Of a stretch of 9,992 nucleotides of DNA, positions 7,167 through 9,992 are shown one piece after another. The position numbers and the translations under genes were made by a program. Location: assembly GCA_022702195.1 (NCBI GenBank), contig JAKONB010000054.1, positions 1 through 9,992 of the forward strand, written 5' to 3'. The stretch's first letter is position 1, and each line of letters starts with the position of its first letter. The stretch is from Beijerinckiaceae bacterium (GTDB taxonomy: Bacteria; Pseudomonadota; Alphaproteobacteria; Rhizobiales; Beijerinckiaceae). The notes under the pieces are model-generated. The model saw only the letters and a program-made list of their open reading frames with translations, made no database searches and was not told the DNA's origin.

Positions 7167-7185
7167 GGGCGCCGTTCGGGTGCCC
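7167..7185 (+). repeat. Stem-loop between flgL and flaF
   Basis: GGGCGCC (7167-7173), loop GTTCG, GGTGCCC (7179-7185): a 7-bp stem with one G-U pair, 6 bases after the flgL stop. No T-run follows. A second small hairpin, GCGGC-AGC-GCCGC, lies at 7223-7235. The 109-base spacer therefore looks structured, and it may hold a flaF promoter that I cannot identify. Confidence 0.55.
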
Positions 7186-7269
7186 TCGCCAAAGCCTCAT
7201 CCCGTGTGACGGCTCGACACAAGCGGCAGCGCCGCGACAGTTTCCAGGACATACGAGGCGGTATCGACC

Positions 7270-7617
7270 ATGTACCAGTTTTCCTACGCCGAGATTCTTG
7301 AGGACGCCCCCGAGATCGGCCGCGAGCGCGAGCGCGCCGCCTTCGACCGGGCCATCGACCTCATGAAGATCGCGCAGCGGTCGGATGCCAGCCGGGCCGA
7401 CCGCGAGACCGCCGTGAGCTTCCTGCAGAATCTCTGGGTCGTCCTGATCGACGATCTGCGCAACGCCGAGAACGCCCTGCCGGAGACCCTGCGGGCCGAC
7501 CTGGTCTCCATCGGGTTGTGGAGCATGCGCGAGGCCGGAGAGGTCCTGCGTACCCCTGAGCACAGCCTCGCCGCCCTGATCGAGGTCAACACCTCGATCC
7601 GCGACGGCCTGCGGTGA
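7270..7617 (+). CDS. flaF: Flagellar biosynthesis regulator FlaF
   Basis: FlaF is a small cytoplasmic protein found in alphaproteobacteria; in Caulobacter it is needed for flagellin production and export and acts opposite to FlbT. The 115 residues match the family. Recognisable parts are the N-terminal YSEI-like start (MYQFSYAEILEDAP), ERERAAFDRAIDLMKIAQ (about residues 19-36) and FLQNLWVVLIDDL (about 51-63), with LWSMREAGEVL near residue 80 and the NTSIRDGL end. It is mostly helical, with no membrane segment. ATG 7270 has GAGGCGG at 7255-7261, 8 bases upstream, which supports this start. Its last bases overlap flbT (GTGA at 7614-7617), so the two regulators are translationally linked. Confidence 0.93.
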   Translation: MYQFSYAEILEDAPEIGRERERAAFDRAIDLMKIAQRSDASRADRETAVSFLQNLWVVLIDDLRNAENALPETLRADLVSIGLWSMREAGEVLRTPEHSLAALIEVNTSIRDGLR

Positions 7618-8087
7618 GCACCATGCGCCTCTCCCTGCGCGCCGGCGAGCGCGTCTACATCAACGGCGCCGTTCTGCGCGTCGACCGCAAGGTCTCGATC
7701 GAACTCCTGAACGACGCGACCTTCCTGCTGGAAACCCATGTGCTGCAGGCGGAGCAGGCTACCACGCCCCTGCGCCAGCTCTACTTCGCCGCGCAGACGA
7801 TCCTGATCGATCCGGCCAACGCATCCCGGGCGCGCGACCTGTTCCGGACCCTCCAGAAGGGTATCCTGGCGGCGGTCACCGAGCCGGAGCTGCGCGACGG
7901 CATCGCCGCCGCCGGCACCCTGGTGGAGCAGGCCCGGCTGATCGAGGCGCTGAAGCTGATCCGGGGTCTCTACCGGACCGAGGCCGCTTTGCTCGTACCC
8001 GTGCCCGCCGAGGTCGCGCTTCCGCCGGTCCCACCCGCCCGGGCGCCGCGCCGCGACCGCCCCGAAAGCCAGAATCGCCCGGTCTGA
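7614..8087 (+). CDS. flbT: Flagellin regulator FlbT
   Basis: FlbT is a post-transcriptional regulator of flagellin; in Caulobacter it acts on the 5' untranslated region of flagellin mRNA and promotes its decay when filament assembly is blocked. The 157 residues include the family core: MRLSLRAGERVYINGAVLRV, then LLNDATFLLETHVLQAEQAT and TPLRQLYFAAQTILIDP. The GTG at 7614 overlaps the flaF stop and gives MSTMRLSL, which aligns with the rhizobial MKSTLRISL-type start, so I prefer it; ATG 7623 is the alternative, shortening the protein by 3 residues. The C-terminal 30 or so residues are Pro- and Arg-rich (PPVPPARAPRRDRPESQ) and look disordered. The stop lies within the left arm of an 11-bp stem-loop. 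Confidence 0.92.
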   Translation: MSTMRLSLRAGERVYINGAVLRVDRKVSIELLNDATFLLETHVLQAEQATTPLRQLYFAAQTILIDPANASRARDLFRTLQKGILAAVTEPELRDGIAAAGTLVEQARLIEALKLIRGLYRTEAALLVPVPAEVALPPVPPARAPRRDRPESQNRPV

Positions 8088-8111
8088 TCCAGCTCCGCTC
8101 GATCAGACCGG
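8079..8111 (+). terminator. 11-bp perfect stem-loop overlapping the flbT stop
   Basis: CCGGTCTGATC (8079-8089), 11-base loop, GATCAGACCGG (8101-8111). The flbT TGA (8085-8087) sits in the left arm. There is no T-run after it (TGATTGGATCAGT), so intrinsic termination would be weak or partial. The left arm can also pair through CTGATCC (8084-8090) with GGATCAG (8117-8123), excluding part of the first stem. It may instead protect or mark an mRNA end. Confidence 0.4.
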
Positions 8112-8151
8112 TGATTGGATCAGTAAGCCTGCGCGGCGCCCGAACGACGCT

Positions 8152-8186
8152 GAACTCCGCTATCCCGAAGGGATTGACCGGAGTTC
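8152..8186 (+). promoter_or_regulatory. Stem-loop before flgD hiding a ribosome site
   Basis: Outer stem GAACTCCG (8152-8159) with CGGAGTTC (8179-8186), 8 bp, and inner stem ATCCC (8162-8166) with GGGAT (8170-8174) around a GAA loop. The right arm contains GGAG (8180-8183), 5 bases before the ATG at 8189. When folded it would hide that ribosome site; it does not cover the flgD ATG at 8224. Confidence 0.45.
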
Positions 8187-8188
8187 CT

Positions 8189-8227
8189 ATGACCGAGCCC
8201 ACGAGAAAGAGACGGACCTCCCGATGA
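8189..8227 (+). CDS. Possible 12-codon leader ORF overlapping flgD
   Basis: ATG 8189 to TGA 8225-8227 encodes MTEPTRKRRTSR. GGAG at 8180-8183 is 5 bases upstream, and the stop overlaps the flgD start as ATGA (8224-8227), the classic coupling arrangement. flgD itself has only a weak ribosome site (GGA, 8214-8216), so its translation might depend on ribosomes arriving from this ORF. The ribosome site is inside the right arm of the stem-loop at 8152-8186. The ORF is short enough to occur by chance; it is a proposal, not an established gene. Confidence 0.3.
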   Translation: MTEPTRKRRTSR

Positions 8228-8655
8228 GCGTCACTGCCACCACTCCGGCCACGACCTCGGCCGCCACGTCCCAGACAGCGACCACGGCGGCCGCGACGAA
8301 GACCGCCACCGGCATCGCCTCGTCGATGAACGCGGATACCTTCCTGACCCTCCTGATGACCCAGCTGAAGAACCAGGATCCGACCAAGCCGATGGATTCC
8401 ACCGCCTATGTGAGCGAACTCGCGACCTTCTCGCAGGTGGAGCAGGCGACCAAGACCAACACCAAGCTCGATTCGCTGCTCTCCTCGAGCTTCCTCTCGC
8501 AGGCCGATCAGATCATCGGCCGCACGGTGACCTCGTCGGACGGAACCGTGACGGGGGAGGTCCAGTCGGTGAAGATCACCAGCGAGGGTGCGCTCGCCCG
8601 TCTGACCAACGGTCAGGATGTGCTGCTGGCCCAGGGCATTTCGCTGTCGCAGTGA
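8224..8655 (+). CDS. flgD: Flagellar hook assembly cap protein FlgD (short form)
   Basis: FlgD forms the cap at the tip of the growing hook, is exported by the flagellar system and is removed when the hook is finished. The 143 residues are much shorter than the enteric protein (about 230), but a short FlgD is normal in rhizobia; it lacks a visible full C-terminal Ig-like part. After a Thr/Ala-rich, probably flexible N-terminus (residues 1-30) come FLTLLMTQLKNQDPTKPMD (about 40-58) and YVSELATFSQVEQATK (about 61-76), the conserved FlgD N-terminal domain, then IIGRTVTSSDGTVTGEV and a short beta segment with ARLTNGQDVLLAQGISL. ATG 8224 has only a weak GGA site and overlaps a possible leader ORF. 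The spacer before it carries two stem-loops. fliQ follows after 63 bases. Confidence 0.95.
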   Translation: MSVTATTPATTSAATSQTATTAAATKTATGIASSMNADTFLTLLMTQLKNQDPTKPMDSTAYVSELATFSQVEQATKTNTKLDSLLSSSFLSQADQIIGRTVTSSDGTVTGEVQSVKITSEGALARLTNGQDVLLAQGISLSQ

Positions 8656-8664
8656 CCCATGTTC

Positions 8665-8688
8665 GGCGGTAGGGTTCGCCCCACCGTC
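8665..8688 (+). repeat. Stem-loop between flgD and fliQ
   Basis: GGCGGTAGGG (8665-8674), loop TTCG, CCCCACCGTC (8679-8688): ten positions pairing except one A-C mismatch, with one G-U pair. The TTCG tetraloop is typical of stable RNA hairpins. It begins 10 bases after the flgD stop, without a T-run, and lies upstream of the preferred fliQ start. Confidence 0.5.
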
Positions 8689-8718
8689 ACGCCCCTCGGA
8701 CGAAAGGCCCACATCCGG

Positions 8719-8985
8719 ATGAACGAGGTCGACGCCCTCGAACTCGTGCGCGCCGCGATCTGGACCGTGATCGTCGCCGCTGGCCCCGCCATCGGCGCGG
8801 CGATGCTGGTGGGCATCGCGGTGGCTCTGCTGCAAGCGCTCACCCAGATCCAGGAGGTCACGCTCACCTTCGTGCCCAAGATCGTGGTGATCCTGCTGGT
8901 GCTGCTGATCACCTCGTCCTTCATCGGCGCGCAGATCTACACGTTCGCGGAAACCACCTACGGGCGCATCGTGACCGGGTTCTGA
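8719..8985 (+). CDS. fliQ: Flagellar export gate membrane protein FliQ
   Basis: FliQ is a small inner-membrane protein of the FliP-FliQ-FliR core of the flagellar type III export gate. ATG 8719 gives 88 residues, the usual FliQ length, and the start MNEVDALELVRAAIW. An in-frame ATG at 8659 would add 20 residues (starting MFGGRVRP) that do not resemble FliQ and contain the stem-loop, so I reject it. Two membrane helices are clear: about residues 14-36 (TVIVAAGPAIGAAMLVGIAV) and about 53-72 (KIVVILLVLLITSSFIGAQI). Between them is ALTQIQEVTLTFVPK, the conserved FliQ loop. AAAGG at 8703-8707 could serve as ribosome site, though its spacing (11 bases) is long. flhA follows after a 119-base spacer. 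Confidence 0.95.
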   Translation: MNEVDALELVRAAIWTVIVAAGPAIGAAMLVGIAVALLQALTQIQEVTLTFVPKIVVILLVLLITSSFIGAQIYTFAETTYGRIVTGF

Positions 8986-9040
8986 GCGAGCCTGCTCCCC
9001 CGCCCTGGAGATCTGGACGGCGTTCGCGTGCGACGCGACC

Positions 9041-9063
9041 CTCGCGCAAGCTTGCCGCGCGAG
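9041..9063 (+). repeat. Stem-loop between fliQ and flhA
   Basis: CTCGCGC (9041-9047), 9-base loop, GCGCGAG (9057-9063). Neighbouring small repeats: TCGCGT-GCG-ACGCGA forms a second hairpin at 9024-9038 (loop GCG 9030-9032), and CCCCG (9069-9073) can pair with CGGGG (9087-9091). The whole 119-base spacer before flhA is therefore rich in possible structure but has no T-run; I see no clear promoter. Confidence 0.5.
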
Positions 9064-9104
9064 AACACCCCCGGGTTTCACGCGAACGGGGTTGAGCATC
9101 CGCC

Positions 9105-9992
9105 ATGGCGGCAAGCGACGCGATCGGCCTCGAGCGCAGGTCACAGCGGGATATCGGGTTCGCGGCCGGCATCGTCGCCATCCTGGCGATCCTGTTCCTT
9201 CCGGTCCCGGCCCTCCTGCTCGATATCGGGCTTGCCTTCTCGATCGCCCTCTCGGTGCTGATCCTGATGGTGGCGCTCTGGATCAAGAAGCCGCTCGAAT
9301 TCTCGGCCTTCCCCACCGTCCTGCTGATCGCGACCCTGCTGCGGCTGGCGCTGAGTATCGCCACCACGCGCCTGATCCTGGCTAACGGGCAGCACGGGGT
9401 CTCGGCCGCCGGCCACGTGATCCAGGGCTTCTCGCAATTCGTGATGAGCGGCGACTTCGTCATCGGTATCGTGGTCTTCCTGATCCTGATCACGGTGAAC
9501 TTCCTCGTGATCACCAAGGGCGCCACCCGTATCGCCGAGGTCGGCGCGCGCTTCACCCTCGATGCGATCCCCGGCAAGCAGATGGCGATCGACGCCGATC
9601 TCAATGCGGGCCTGATCGACGACAAGCAGGCGCAGCACCGCCGCCGCGAGCTGGAGGAGGAGAGCGCCTTCTTCGGCTCCATGGACGGCGCCTCGAAATT
9701 CGTGCGCGGCGAGGCCATCGCCTCGCTCATCACCATCGCGGTCAACGTCTTCGGCGGCATCATCATCGGCACCACCCGCCACGGGATGCCGCTGGGCACC
9801 GCCGCCGACGTGTTCACCAAGCTGTCGGTGGGCGACGGGCTCGTCTCCCAGATTCCGGCCCTGATCGTCTCGCTGGCCGCCGGCCTCCTCGTTTCCAAGG
9901 GCGGCACCCGCGGCACCGCCGAGCAGGCGGTGCTCGGCCAGCTCGGCGCCTATCCGCGTGCCCTGTCGGTGGCCTCGTTCCTGATGCTGCTG
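9105..9992 (+). CDS. flhA: Flagellar export gate protein FlhA (3' end missing)
   Basis: FlhA is the large export-gate membrane protein that couples the proton gradient to secretion and docks substrates through its cytoplasmic domain. The frame is open from ATG 9105 to the last base: 296 residues, roughly the first 40% of a protein near 700. An in-frame TGA at 9093-9095 excludes a longer start. Hydrophobic helices lie at about 18-36, 40-58, 67-90, 116-138, 205-222 and 240-262, with the start of another at the window end. Between the fourth and fifth is the FHIPEP-family loop: GATRIAEVGARFTLDAIPGK (139-158) then QMAIDADLNAGLIDD. K158 and D163 correspond to Salmonella K203 and D208, residues important for proton-driven export. 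Missing here is the C-terminal cytoplasmic domain. The ribosome site is weak. The spacer before it carries stem-loops. Confidence 0.97.
   Translation, partial: MAASDAIGLERRSQRDIGFAAGIVAILAILFLPVPALLLDIGLAFSIALSVLILMVALWIKKPLEFSAFPTVLLIATLLRLALSIATTRLILANGQHGVSAAGHVIQGFSQFVMSGDFVIGIVVFLILITVNFLVITKGATRIAEVGARFTLDAIPGKQMAIDADLNAGLIDDKQAQHRRRELEEESAFFGSMDGASKFVRGEAIASLITIAVNVFGGIIIGTTRHGMPLGTAADVFTKLSVGDGLVSQIPALIVSLAAGLLVSKGGTRGTAEQAVLGQLGAYPRALSVASFLMLL

Noticed and set aside
7161..7269. A sigma-54 or sigma-28 type promoter before flaF, and likewise before flgE, flgD and flhA.
   Set aside because: I looked for GG-N10-GC style -24/-12 elements and flagellar sigma-28 style boxes and found no match good enough to report.
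5609..7366. A 585-codon + strand frame overlapping flgK and flgL.
   Set aside because: It is out of frame with two clear genes, crosses both, and is an Arg/Pro/His-rich composition typical of GC-rich shadow frames.
8659..8718. A longer FliQ beginning at ATG 8659.
   Set aside because: It adds 20 residues absent from FliQ proteins, has no ribosome site, and includes a strong stem-loop; ATG 8719 gives the standard 88 residues.
1..9992. A mobile element, CRISPR array, tRNA or rRNA gene, or toxin-antitoxin pair.
   Set aside because: No transposase or integrase, terminal repeats, regularly spaced repeats or RNA-gene sequence is visible; nearly all the window is filled by conserved flagellar genes.

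Overview
This window is one face of a bacterial flagellar gene cluster. All ten genes lie on the + strand and are tightly packed, except where short spacers (63 to 136 bases) separate sub-groups. The DNA is strongly GC-rich. The presence of FlaF and FlbT, a short (143-residue) FlgD, a DUF1217 protein next to flgF, and the run flgE-flgK-flgL-flaF-flbT-flgD-fliQ-flhA all point to an alphaproteobacterium of the order Hyphomicrobiales (Rhizobiales). A Methylobacterium-like genus is my guess, but the sequence alone does not settle it.

Layout: (1) positions 1-1200, the 3' part of a DUF1217 flagellar-locus protein whose start lies before the window; (2) flgF (1206-1931, proximal rod) and fliI (1936-3261, export ATPase), closely spaced; (3) an 89-base spacer with a possible 17-codon ORF; (4) flgE (3351-4568, hook); (5) flgK (4635-6110) and flgL (6114-7160), the two hook-filament junction proteins; (6) flaF (7270-7617) and flbT (7614-8087), the overlapping pair that controls flagellin production; (7) a 136-base spacer with two stem-loops and a possible 12-codon leader ORF overlapping the flgD start; (8) flgD (8224-8655, hook cap); (9) fliQ (8719-8985) and flhA (9105 to the window end, cut off), membrane parts of the export gate.

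Together the genes cover export energy and gate (FliI, FliQ, FlhA), rod and hook assembly (FlgF, FlgE, FlgD), the hook-filament junction (FlgK, FlgL) and flagellin control (FlaF, FlbT). This is ordinary, intact flagellar machinery; I see no mobile element, RNA gene, CRISPR array, defence system or wholly new system. The points worth a second look are small in scale: stem-loops without T-tracts in five of the six longer spacers, two possible leader ORFs (before flgD and flgE), an apparent inserted domain in the DUF1217 protein, long in-gene inverted repeats, and homopolymer tracts in flgF and flgK.
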